Shown: positions 34,680 to 43,581 of the stretch, piece by piece
Position numbering within the stretch: position 1 is the stretch's first letter
Layout of the letters: every line of letters starts with the position of its first letter
Assembly (NCBI RefSeq): GCF_000702885.1
Contig: NZ_JNKO01000005.1
Location: forward strand, 163,666-227,665
Length of the DNA: 64,000 bases
Direction: 5' to 3'
DNA from: Oribacterium sp. P6A1
GTDB lineage: Bacteria > Bacillota > Clostridia > Lachnospirales > Lachnospiraceae
Position numbers and translations under genes: made by a program
The notes under the pieces: model-generated
Told to the model about the DNA's origin: nothing
The model's input: only the letters and a program-made list of their open reading frames with translations
Database searches by the model: none

Positions 34680-36206
34680 ATGAACAGTAATAGCAGGTAT
34701 GGCAAGGTAACGTATCTATTTTTTTTGACACTATGTCTGCTTTTCGTTGGTATTCTTTCCTGTAACGTCATGGATGTACAAGCCGGACCAAGGGACTATA
34801 AAGCCACTTATTCAAATATAGAAGAACTAAAAAGCGCTTCAGTCAAATCCGGAAATCTGGTTTCTACCAAAGGATTTACTACAACAGATGACTTTGGCGG
34901 AGCAAAGTATGTAATCAGTTCCAAACCTTTATTTTCTATAGACACTAATATGTCCATAGCCTTAGATAATGGATTATATGCAAATCTGCTATTTGAAAAA
35001 TCATCAATATTGAATGTAGCCTGTTTTGGCATACAGCCGGATACTATTATTTCCAGGCCTTTAAACTCTGTGTTGAAGGCCATAAACCATAAAGTATCAG
35101 GAATCAGATTTAACAGTGGTTCATATTATGTCGATAAAAGCATCTACCTTGCATCTATAGATTATTATGGTACAGATCAGACCTCTTTTTATGTCACACC
35201 AGATTTTTCAACTGATTTTTTTGGAATATTCACCACAGACCCGAATGAGCATGAAATAAATCTTTCTTTTAATAATATCAGATTTTATTATACTCCCGGA
35301 GAAGAAAGCGTAAGATATGGCAGGCAAACATGTCTTGTGTATCTGCAAAATGTACGTAAATGTACTGTGAAGAATTGCTGCTTCTATTCAGATAATTTAC
35401 CTGAATCTGCTTTTACTCCATCAGATCTGTTTTGGATCAAATCAGATTCATTAAGTTCATTGACAGTCACAAAATCCACATTTGTTAATGAATCAGGAAA
35501 TCATTTCTCAGGTACCGATCATTTTATAGGCGGATGTTTATGGGTTTCGGGTATCAGTAAAACGTCCCCGAATGTTTTCAACAACATTAATATCTCGAAA
35601 TGCAGTTTCTATACATCTGTTACTGATGAAGCAATTGCCTTTTGGAACGGAAAGTTTGCAAACATTACAATCAATGATTCCGATTTTAAGTATGACGGAC
35701 GTATAGTAAATGATAATATAATAGCATTCCACTATGGAGCTTTTCCAAATTCCATTATCAAGAATAATACTTTTACAATTGAAGGAAAGAGCACTCGTCT
35801 CATAAAGTTTCTGGACCTGCAAGGTAAGTCAACATTTGACGTAAAGAATAATACATTCACAATTGATAATAATAACATTGACAAATATAAAGCATATGAA
35901 ATAATTCAATTCATAGATGACAATGTAACCGACAGCACGCTTCATGTTTCATCAAACAAAGTTTATGGAGCTGAAAATGCCTCATATGAATCCTTTATAA
36001 CTTTAAAAAATGTATCAAAAAAGAAAGTTTATATTGATAAAAACACAAATGATTTAGAACTGACAACTGGATTTATAAACGTGTCAAAAACTTCTGATAC
36101 GGTTATAAATGCTTCAAATAATAGTATTAATAATACTAAAGCATTATATTGTCCGGATAAGTATTCTTCTATTGATTATCGATTTACAGAGAATAACATA
36201 ATGTGA
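34680..36206 (+). CDS. Secreted right-handed beta-helix protein (pectate-lyase/tailspike-like fold)
   Basis: 508 aa with a signal peptide ending near VQAG (residue 36). The first mature segment, YKATYSNIEELKSASVKSGN then GDxxGGAKY-like DDFGGAKYVI, is the head region often seen before parallel beta-helix domains of glycan-active proteins and phage tailspikes. Many short repeats follow, each with Asn-rich turns (FNNINISKCSFYTS, ITINDSDFKYDG, FDVKNNTFTIDN, IKNNTFTIEG), giving perhaps 10-12 coils. No catalytic residues can be named. It is the only plus-strand gene inside the polysaccharide cluster, so it may modify or trim the polymer. AGGAGG lies 14 bases before the ATG, a wide gap. Confidence 0.75.
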   Translation: MNSNSRYGKVTYLFFLTLCLLFVGILSCNVMDVQAGPRDYKATYSNIEELKSASVKSGNLVSTKGFTTTDDFGGAKYVISSKPLFSIDTNMSIALDNGLYANLLFEKSSILNVACFGIQPDTIISRPLNSVLKAINHKVSGIRFNSGSYYVDKSIYLASIDYYGTDQTSFYVTPDFSTDFFGIFTTDPNEHEINLSFNNIRFYYTPGEESVRYGRQTCLVYLQNVRKCTVKNCCFYSDNLPESAFTPSDLFWIKSDSLSSLTVTKSTFVNESGNHFSGTDHFIGGCLWVSGISKTSPNVFNNINISKCSFYTSVTDEAIAFWNGKFANITINDSDFKYDGRIVNDNIIAFHYGAFPNSIIKNNTFTIEGKSTRLIKFLDLQGKSTFDVKNNTFTIDNNNIDKYKAYEIIQFIDDNVTDSTLHVSSNKVYGAENASYESFITLKNVSKKKVYIDKNTNDLELTTGFINVSKTSDTVINASNNSINNTKALYCPDKYSSIDYRFTENNIM

Positions 36207-36207
36207 A

Positions 36208-36265
36208 TGTCAAGAAGTCTCTCTCCCACTTTTATACAGGCATAAGTGGGAATAGACTTATGACA
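36208..36265. repeat. Short palindromic element (58 bp), copy 2
   Basis: TGTCAAGAAGTCT and AGACTTATGACA are inverted ends. CTCCCACTT/AAGTGGGA forms the stem and TATACAGGCATA the apex. It begins one base past the stop of the beta-helix gene. The apex differs from copy 1 (TGTGCAGGCACA) in ways that mostly keep pairing. Confidence 0.8.
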
Positions 36266-36291
36266 TTTATACCATACTATGACTTTATGGA

Positions 36292-37272
36292 TCACATAGA
36301 TAAGGAATTAACAATTATTTTTCCGGTATTTGTGCCCAAAGCCTCAAAAGAATACTTTTCTTCAAAAAAAATACGGGATTTAAGGCACATTTCATTATAT
36401 AATTCAGTGTTGTTTGATAAGACATCTAAACACTTCAACAGACTATCCTTTTCTTTTTCAATTATGAATCCATTTTGTCCATTACAAATATATTCATCTA
36501 TTGTTTTTGACGAAGTAACAATAATTGGTTTAGCAAACATCATTGCCTGTATAAACACTGTCTGTCCGGCAGATATATTTACATCCTTCAGTGGTACAAT
36601 TACCACGAAGCTTTTTTCTATCAACTTATAAAGATCTTCTCCATATTTGACATCATGCCTGATTTCGCAATTATCATTTCCCTCTCCGTTATATGTCCGG
36701 TCGGCAATGATCGCTTTATAATCTGTGTTTTTCAGAGCATCCTCTAAAAAAGCATGGTCCCTGTTGCTTCTGCCTGCATCCAGAATATAACCTTCATTAT
36801 GTACCTGATGATCACCATTTCTATAGCGTTGGTCCCCAAGACCTAATAATGTTGAAACGATCTTTCCTTTTGGAGCACTAAACATGTCACCATAGTATTT
36901 CACCTCATACTTTGAATAGCATATTATTCTCATAACATGTTTTGAATGCACAGTTTTATTATAAAGAATATATTTAAGCTTTCCTTTGATACCTTGCAGC
37001 GGCTTATATATAAAAGTAAGAATGAAAACTTTAGGTCCTTTTTTTACATGGAATAACTCGCAGAAATTTGCATAAAATATCCCCTGTCTCTGCTGCCAAA
37101 ACACAATCTTATCGTATTTTTTACGATGAATAAACAATTTCCAAATAAACAACAGTTCATTTTCACCCTTAGGTAATCCTAATACTTCCCAGCTTTCCCC
37201 TGTGGTTTCAATAATGCGTTCAGCAAATATATCATTTTTTCTTTCAGGAAAATCATAGACGATTACATTCAT
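36292..37272 (-). CDS. Glycosyltransferase, GT4-like (GT-B fold)
   Basis: 326 aa, cytoplasmic face. The C-terminal half has the nucleotide-sugar end of GT-B enzymes: SFVVIVPLKDVNISAGQTV, FIQAMMFAKPIIVTSS and an EKEKDSLLKCLDVL stretch. The N-terminal acceptor half is poorly conserved (YDKIVFWQQRQGIFY). An ILDAGRSNRDHAFLEDAL segment starts the second domain. It is the last biosynthetic gene of the long minus-strand run, 45 bases after wzx. Donor and linkage unknown. Confidence 0.75.
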   Translation of the reverse strand: MNVIVYDFPERKNDIFAERIIETTGESWEVLGLPKGENELLFIWKLFIHRKKYDKIVFWQQRQGIFYANFCELFHVKKGPKVFILTFIYKPLQGIKGKLKYILYNKTVHSKHVMRIICYSKYEVKYYGDMFSAPKGKIVSTLLGLGDQRYRNGDHQVHNEGYILDAGRSNRDHAFLEDALKNTDYKAIIADRTYNGEGNDNCEIRHDVKYGEDLYKLIEKSFVVIVPLKDVNISAGQTVFIQAMMFAKPIIVTSSKTIDEYICNGQNGFIIEKEKDSLLKCLDVLSNNTELYNEMCLKSRIFFEEKYSFEALGTNTGKIIVNSLSM

Positions 37273-37317
37273 TTTAAATTCTCCACGATAGCGCCTAAAG
37301 CTGATAAATTTAATATT

Positions 37318-38859
37318 TCACATTTTGGGTTTTAAATTCGCAAAAGCCCTTAACAATAATTCTTTTCCCATTTTGAATTCCCGGGTTTTAAAAAATAGCA
37401 GACCGAATATTATATTAGGCAAAACCATACAAATCAACAGTCTTAAAAATAACACCATCCAATCGTTTTTGACATTAATAAAGCTGCACACAGTAAATGT
37501 AACTGCTGCACAAAAAACAGTAGTGACGAAATATTTTATCAATTTTAATAAATATTCATTTCTGTATTCATGATCAAAAAATACACTAAATAAGTTATGA
37601 ATCAGCCAGGGCATTTCAACAAATAATATTGAAAAGACTGTAGATAAAAGCACCCCATACAGTCCCCAGTAATTCACTAAAATTAAATTTAATACCAAAT
37701 TTACAATTGCTGCAGTTAACGGTCTAAATCTATCCTCATGCCATAACCCGGCTGAATCTTTATATACATTAAGCAATCTGTTTATTTCATAAAAATAAAA
37801 ATAAAAGCAAAGAATCACTACGAACGACATACTGAGCATTAACTCTTCACCAACCCATATTTTTATAAAAGGCTGTAATAAGCACAAGAAACAATTTGTG
37901 CAAAATCCGATAAGCCAATGGAACAGAAATGTTATTTTCTTACAATCCTTAAATATTTTTTCTTTAGTATCTACGACAAAGCTATTACCCAACCCAGCCA
38001 TCATGGATGTAAAAATAATCTGAACTATCCCTATAATTGCAGTGATTAAATAAAAATAGTTTTGATATACAGCCAAAGCAGTCAATCCCAAAAATGAAGA
38101 TATTACGATAGTATCAGCAGAATTCAATACTACTCCTCCGACTTTTGAAGTAAACAGGTCTCTTATTCTGCAGTTTATGTCTTTGACCTGTTTCTTTTCC
38201 AATTTGCCCTTGGCTTCATAATTTGGGAACTTTCGTGATACATAAAACGATATAAAAATATTATTAACGACCCTACCTAAGATATGCATTAAAACATATA
38301 AATAATAGTTTTTAAAATACACAATTACGATTATTTGAAGAATTGCTTTAACAGTGGTAGCGACCAACGAGATCAGGCTGATGATGTCTACCCTCTGATG
38401 TGCCTGCAATAAACAATTCTTATATGCAAATAACCAATAACTCAATACTGTTGAACAAAGGTTCATTGAGTAAAGTATATATACATTAATGTCATTTGGG
38501 ACATCCCCTTTTATTAGTGATCTGATAAACGGTAAAAGTATAAGACCAATACCGCCAATAACAGCACCAATAATCCTGTAATATATCTTGTAAAGTCTCA
38601 TCAAAGCACAGATCTCTTCAGTATTATCTTCGCTAATAGGTTTGTACATGCTAAATACCATAGCATTACCAACACCTAGCTCAGCAAGATTGAGGACCGA
38701 TAATATAGATGTAAACAAGCTGTTCAGACCAAGATACTGAACTCCGAGAAAATAAATCATTATTGTTCTCATAATGAAAGGAACAACTGTTTGATGTGTT
38801 CTGAGTATCAGTCCGGTAAGGATCCCTTTAGTGGCATTTTTTGTTCTTTCAATCTTCAT
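37318..38859 (-). CDS. Polysaccharide flippase (Wzx, MOP/PST family)
   Basis: 513 aa with about 12-14 hydrophobic helices. The N-terminus is the typical LILRTHQTVVPFIMRTIMIYFLGVQYLGLN region, followed by LNLAELGVGNAMVFSMYKPI as in PST flippases. LFTSKVGGVVLNSADTIVISSFLGL is the conserved mid-protein motif of this subgroup. It would flip undecaprenyl-linked repeat units to the outside for the Wzy polymerase encoded immediately upstream (1-base gap). Confidence 0.88.
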   Translation of the reverse strand: MKIERTKNATKGILTGLILRTHQTVVPFIMRTIMIYFLGVQYLGLNSLFTSILSVLNLAELGVGNAMVFSMYKPISEDNTEEICALMRLYKIYYRIIGAVIGGIGLILLPFIRSLIKGDVPNDINVYILYSMNLCSTVLSYWLFAYKNCLLQAHQRVDIISLISLVATTVKAILQIIVIVYFKNYYLYVLMHILGRVVNNIFISFYVSRKFPNYEAKGKLEKKQVKDINCRIRDLFTSKVGGVVLNSADTIVISSFLGLTALAVYQNYFYLITAIIGIVQIIFTSMMAGLGNSFVVDTKEKIFKDCKKITFLFHWLIGFCTNCFLCLLQPFIKIWVGEELMLSMSFVVILCFYFYFYEINRLLNVYKDSAGLWHEDRFRPLTAAIVNLVLNLILVNYWGLYGVLLSTVFSILFVEMPWLIHNLFSVFFDHEYRNEYLLKLIKYFVTTVFCAAVTFTVCSFINVKNDWMVLFLRLLICMVLPNIIFGLLFFKTREFKMGKELLLRAFANLKPKM

Positions 38860-38860
38860 T

Positions 38861-40093
38861 TTATATACACTCTGTTATTTGTGAATAATTGGATATGCAG
38901 GAAAGCAAAAAAAGAAACATAAAAAAATTGTAATTTAATGTGATCTCACCAATTCCCAGTAATACATATGTATATAATAATACCACAATTGGTAAAATCA
39001 CAGATTTGTTGTTACATTTGTCAATTCTTGAGAAATAACTCATAATCCACAACAGCATAGCGGTTATAGGCACAACACCAATCTGAAGAACCCATTGTAA
39101 AACAAGGTTCTGTGCATCTGCTGCGCCAAAATTACTCATTGAAACAGAATAAGCTTTCCCCAGTCCATATCCCCAAAACCAATGACCGTTCATTGTTGGA
39201 ATAAACAACATAAAAATAATCAATCTTCCTGTAAGGGTTACATCTCGTTTTAGTGTGTTAACAATAAAGTTAGTCACAACAGGCAGATTTACTATTGCTT
39301 GTAATATTAACAAAATAAAAGCGGCAGCCAATAAAGTAATCATAAACGTATACTTGCTGTAAAGAAATTTTTTTACGCCATCATTTCCATATTGTAACAA
39401 AGAAAACAATGCAGCAAACACAACAGATCCTATCACCCCTGTACTGCAATCAACATAAACTGATATGGCAAGCACGGCCGCTAAAGCAATATAAGTCAAG
39501 CATACTCTTTTTTTGTCAAATCTATTCTCCAATATTTCATTTGTTGTTAATAATGTCACAGTGTTCAAATGTAAATATACAACATCAAATTTAGTACCTA
39601 TAACATACTTCTTTAAAATACTATATCTTGATTTGGTGAAAGAAATCAAACCGGTAATATCCACAAAATCATTAATAAAACACATAATAATGCAGAACAT
39701 AAAAAGAATACGAACACAATACTTTGTTCTGTTTTCCTTTTTTGCAACAATCATCAGAATAAGAATTTCAACGATATATACACTCATTCTGATAACGCCT
39801 CCGCTGCTACCTACCTTACCTCCAAAAATCCAGCCAAAAATAATCGATGCTATAAACAAGACAGATGAAAAAATACAAAAGCCATATTTATCTGTATCAA
39901 TGTATGAAAATACCTCATTGAGCAAGCCTGAACAGCACAATGCTGCAGTCCATAGTGAATACACTCGGATTTTAGGCATGAAACTCAAAGAAGTCGTTGA
40001 CGATTCCATAACTGTATAAATCGTTAAGCAAAAAAATGCAAAATAGAACAATATTGATTTGATTTTAATTGGAATATATATTTCATCAACCAT
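38861..40093 (-). CDS. O-antigen/EPS polymerase (Wzy-like)
   Basis: 410-aa membrane protein, about 11 helices, with low sequence conservation as usual for Wzy. A large external loop lies in the second half, containing PTMNGHWFWGYGLGKAYSVS and AADAQNLVLQWVLQIG; a Gly-x-Gly plus His/Arg-bearing loop of this kind is typical of Wzy and WaaL proteins. It overlaps the GT2 gene upstream by 8 bases and directly precedes wzx, which supports the call. A ligase cannot be excluded. Confidence 0.75.
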   Translation of the reverse strand: MVDEIYIPIKIKSILFYFAFFCLTIYTVMESSTTSLSFMPKIRVYSLWTAALCCSGLLNEVFSYIDTDKYGFCIFSSVLFIASIIFGWIFGGKVGSSGGVIRMSVYIVEILILMIVAKKENRTKYCVRILFMFCIIMCFINDFVDITGLISFTKSRYSILKKYVIGTKFDVVYLHLNTVTLLTTNEILENRFDKKRVCLTYIALAAVLAISVYVDCSTGVIGSVVFAALFSLLQYGNDGVKKFLYSKYTFMITLLAAAFILLILQAIVNLPVVTNFIVNTLKRDVTLTGRLIIFMLFIPTMNGHWFWGYGLGKAYSVSMSNFGAADAQNLVLQWVLQIGVVPITAMLLWIMSYFSRIDKCNNKSVILPIVVLLYTYVLLGIGEITLNYNFFMFLFLLSCISNYSQITECI

Positions 40094-41129
40094 ATATACA
40101 TTTTTCCTTTTGAATTCTCTTTGTAGATTTATACTGTATATATACTAATGGAAAAATAATATTTGCTTTCATAAGCTTATATCGTAACTGTATCATCCTT
40201 GGTTCATTGCTGTAATCTACTCTTTTTATTGCCTTTCTAAATTGCCTTGACGAAAACAATCGTTTACAATTATATAATCCTTTCCAAAATGAATGGTCTT
40301 TTGTTATAATCATTTCATTGGCAATACAAGTAGAATAACATCTCCATACATAAGATTTATAAATATATTTCTCATACTTATCAAAAGCGTTTGAGTTTTT
40401 AAAAAAAAGGCATAATTCCTTAACCAAATTCTGATATTGAGTTATAAGATCCGGACGATATCTGCCGGTTAAACTTCCGAGCCTATAATTGTAAAAATAC
40501 AGAGCATCATCTATGACCAACATATTATTCGCATTAAAGAAAACCTCAGTATTAAAAAGGTAATCCTCGCTTCCAATAAGACGTTCAGAAACAAATACCA
40601 GCGATTTCGCTTTCAATAGTTCTCTTTTATACAAATAACTCCAGGCAGAAAAGATAAAATTGTTTGTTTTCTCGATGGCTAGTGGTAATAGTACATTATG
40701 TATGTCCTCTTTGCTATAAATACCGGGTGCAACGGTTGATACTTTTTTTATGCCCTGAGGCATTCTTGTGTACGAGAATTTTACAACATCCGGTTTTACC
40801 CCCTTAATACTATCAGCTAAAACTGATAAAGCATTGTTCTCTATCCAATCATCTGAATCTACAAAGAGAATGTACTCACCTTTGGCAAATTCCAGCCCTT
40901 TATTCCTTGCACTGGACAATCCTCCATTTTCTTTATGAATACATGAGATAACGGGGTTCTTTTCTGCAAAAAGATCCGCCATTTCAGAACAACCATCTGT
41001 GGATCCATCATCAACCAGAATTATTTCATAATCATCTCTATTCTGTGATAATAATGACTCAATACACCTGTTTAAATATTCTTTAACATTGTATATTGGT
41101 ACAATTATACTAAATTGCAGATATTGCAT
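40086..41129 (-). CDS. Family 2 glycosyltransferase
   Basis: 347 aa. The GT-A domain covers residues 1-210: ISIIVPIYNVKEYLNRCIESLLSQ-type start (here FSIIVPIYNVKEYL), EIILVDDGSTDGC, GGLSSARNKGLEFA and the DxD site LFVDSDDW. The C-terminal 130 residues are helical and basic, probably membrane-associating. It transfers a sugar from an NDP-donor to the lipid-linked repeat unit. Its stop overlaps the start of wzy. Confidence 0.88.
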   Translation of the reverse strand: MQYLQFSIIVPIYNVKEYLNRCIESLLSQNRDDYEIILVDDGSTDGCSEMADLFAEKNPVISCIHKENGGLSSARNKGLEFAKGEYILFVDSDDWIENNALSVLADSIKGVKPDVVKFSYTRMPQGIKKVSTVAPGIYSKEDIHNVLLPLAIEKTNNFIFSAWSYLYKRELLKAKSLVFVSERLIGSEDYLFNTEVFFNANNMLVIDDALYFYNYRLGSLTGRYRPDLITQYQNLVKELCLFFKNSNAFDKYEKYIYKSYVWRCYSTCIANEMIITKDHSFWKGLYNCKRLFSSRQFRKAIKRVDYSNEPRMIQLRYKLMKANIIFPLVYIQYKSTKRIQKEKCIYG

Positions 41130-41161
41130 AAGTTCTCCTTACATTTAAACCGGATTGAAGT

Positions 41162-42370
41162 TTATTCCTCCATGACATCCTGTATAAGGGCAATATATTT
41201 TTCAATCTCTCGTTCATTACTATTGGATTCTCTCGAAAGCTGTTGTGCTAATAATGAACAAAAATCCGGATTCTCAAGCATATATTGTAATCCATCTGCA
41301 ACCGAATCTTCGTTAATTTCTACGATTTTCCCATTAACACCATCTGCTATGGAGCTTTTGACGGTTGCATAATTTGTTACAAGAATCGGTTTACATAATA
41401 TTTTTGCTTCATCAAGAGCTATAGATTTCCCCTCAAATCTTGAAGACTGTACAAAAAAGGTGCATGAGGCAATGTATGGATATGGGTTCATTATAATACC
41501 GGGTAATTTAACAACATCCTCTAATCCATATTCTGCTATTAAACTTTCAAGTTCGGCTCTAAGGCCGCCGGCACCCAGAATATACCAGACAAAATCATAT
41601 CCTCTTTCCTTTAGCTTTTTTGCAGAGGAAACAGCAATATCAAATCCCTTCTGAGCATTTAATCTCCCTATGGATAAAAGCCTTATCTTACTTTTGTTCC
41701 ATAGTACGTCATTTATACTTTCCCCGGAAAGGGCTGTAATAGTCTCTTTTGATGAAATATTTTCTAAAACTCTGACTTTATTCTGATATTCAGGAAACAC
41801 TTCCAAAAAGCTGTTGACACAGGAATCGGAAATAGTAACAATTCGATCGGCCTTATCATAATAAACTTTTTCAAATTCATTGTTGAAACCTATTTTTTGA
41901 TAATCATTATGTATCCATAGAATTTTTTTCCCGGCTTTAACTTTTTCAATGACATAATAATTGGGAATTCCGTGCATATAGGAAATTGCGATATCATATT
42001 CTTTTTTTCTGCATGGAAGATATTTACCCCAATATTTCCATTTATACTCATCATACTTCAGGCCGGAACTCTCACACCCCGTTTTATGCATATTCCATCT
42101 TATTTGTCTGATAAGGTCATTAAATCCGGCAATTTTCTTTCGCCTGTCATTGAGCCCGGTCATAAGATTTTCCACATCAAAGTCATTTTCAATTACCTTA
42201 ATACCCTCTGGAATATCCTTATATAATAATCCACGCGGACTCATTACCAGCAGATCTATCTTCCAATTATCCTTATCCAGATAATTCAAGAAGGATATCA
42301 AACTTTTTTCAGCACCTCCACAGCCCAGACCATGAATGACGATCAATACACTATACATGCGTTTTTCCAA
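41162..42370 (-). CDS. Family 4 glycosyltransferase
   Basis: 402-aa GT-B enzyme. VIHGLGCGGAEKSLISFLN is the glycine-rich acceptor-side start. LLSIGRLNAQKGFDIAVSSA begins the donor domain, and SRFEGKSIALDEAKILCKPI carries the E-x7-E pattern of retaining GT4 enzymes. Two starts are possible: TTG at 42370 after AGGAAATGG, or the ATG four codons later. A 32-base gap separates it from the next GT2 gene. Confidence 0.87.
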   Translation of the reverse strand: MEKRMYSVLIVIHGLGCGGAEKSLISFLNYLDKDNWKIDLLVMSPRGLLYKDIPEGIKVIENDFDVENLMTGLNDRRKKIAGFNDLIRQIRWNMHKTGCESSGLKYDEYKWKYWGKYLPCRKKEYDIAISYMHGIPNYYVIEKVKAGKKILWIHNDYQKIGFNNEFEKVYYDKADRIVTISDSCVNSFLEVFPEYQNKVRVLENISSKETITALSGESINDVLWNKSKIRLLSIGRLNAQKGFDIAVSSAKKLKERGYDFVWYILGAGGLRAELESLIAEYGLEDVVKLPGIIMNPYPYIASCTFFVQSSRFEGKSIALDEAKILCKPILVTNYATVKSSIADGVNGKIVEINEDSVADGLQYMLENPDFCSLLAQQLSRESNSNEREIEKYIALIQDVMEE

Positions 42371-42424
42371 CCATTTCCTGTTTGTATTTTTATCTTCTTC
42401 CCAAAAGTCATATTATAAGTCAGC

Positions 42425-43474
42425 TTAACAGCCCTCGATTATGGTCTTCCATTTCTTACAAACTACCGAAGCATCCAATTGCTCGCGGATTTTTTTTGAT
42501 TCATCCGAAAACTGTTTTCTCAGTTTTTCATTTTCCGCAAGCATAACCATATGATTAAACATATCATTTGCATGCCCAACTTTAGTAAGAAAACCATTTT
42601 CTCCATCGGTAATAAACATTCTTGCACCACCTACCGGACAGTCAGTACAAATAGCAGGAATGCCAATTGCAAGTGCTTCCAGCATCGAATTTGACATTCC
42701 CTCATAGTCCGAAGACGAAATATATATTTGTGCTTTTGACATTCTTTCATGCAAATCAGTAACATGTCCTTCAAAACTGACTTTATTTTCGATTCCTAAT
42801 TCTTTAGCCTTATGTCTTAGTTCATACTCCAGTTTCCCTTCTCCGCATATTGAAAGCTTATAGTCGGGAAATTTCTTTACAAAAGCAGCAAAAGCTTCCA
42901 ATAGTATGGAAAAATTCTTTTGCTTACTAAGTCTTCCCGCCGCAATTATTGTCTTCTCAGAATGTTTTTCATCCCACGTTGGCAGATTTGGCTTTATTGG
43001 GTTAGGAATCACTATTCCATGGTTACGGATGGTTTCATCAAAATACGCCTTTGCATCTTCAGTTTGAAACACTACTGCATCTGCATACTTATAAAGTATT
43101 TTAATAATTTTCAGTTCGGTTTTTGGCGTTCTATGCGGGTCATTTCTTAAACTGTAAATTTTTTTTATATTTCGCAGCCAAAATGCTCCTAGACATTCAG
43201 AATATATAAAGGACACCATTGTTTCAATACTATTATCCATCAGATACTCTTTTAGCACTTTTGCTCTTTTACATAATCTGAAAGGTTTAATAGTCCTTCC
43301 TATGTCTATATACTTATAGTGGATATCTTCCCGTAAAAAGTATTCTCTTTCTTTTGAATGTACTGCCAGAAAATATATTTCATTTCCGCATTCAGCTAAA
43401 TAGTTTGCCAAAATGGTGGCTACTCTTTCGGAACCTCCTCCGGATGCTCCATGTGAAATAATTGCTATTCTCAT
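42425..43474 (-). CDS. Family 4 glycosyltransferase
   Basis: 349-aa GT-B enzyme. The N-terminus is IISHGASGGGSERVATILAN. IIAAGRLSKQKNFSILLEAF starts the donor domain, LSICGEGKLEYELR follows, and SSDYEGMSNSMLEALAIGIP carries the E-x7-E motif. IPAICTDCPVGGARMFI is typical of the subgroup that includes GalNAc-transferring enzymes such as PglH, but the donor cannot be set. The ribosome site is weak. Confidence 0.88.
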   Translation of the reverse strand: MRIAIISHGASGGGSERVATILANYLAECGNEIYFLAVHSKEREYFLREDIHYKYIDIGRTIKPFRLCKRAKVLKEYLMDNSIETMVSFIYSECLGAFWLRNIKKIYSLRNDPHRTPKTELKIIKILYKYADAVVFQTEDAKAYFDETIRNHGIVIPNPIKPNLPTWDEKHSEKTIIAAGRLSKQKNFSILLEAFAAFVKKFPDYKLSICGEGKLEYELRHKAKELGIENKVSFEGHVTDLHERMSKAQIYISSSDYEGMSNSMLEALAIGIPAICTDCPVGGARMFITDGENGFLTKVGHANDMFNHMVMLAENEKLRKQFSDESKKIREQLDASVVCKKWKTIIEGC

Positions 43475-43581
43475 AAATATTCTTATAACCCTTGATAGTA
43501 TTTATATTGAAATCGCGTTGAAAAATAGTTTTAATATGTAATTTCAGTGTAAAACACCGAGACCATTTTATACAAAACTTA

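Noticed and set aside
14..36265. CRISPR array
   Set aside because: The repeats are far apart, palindromic and mosaic, without spacers or cas genes.
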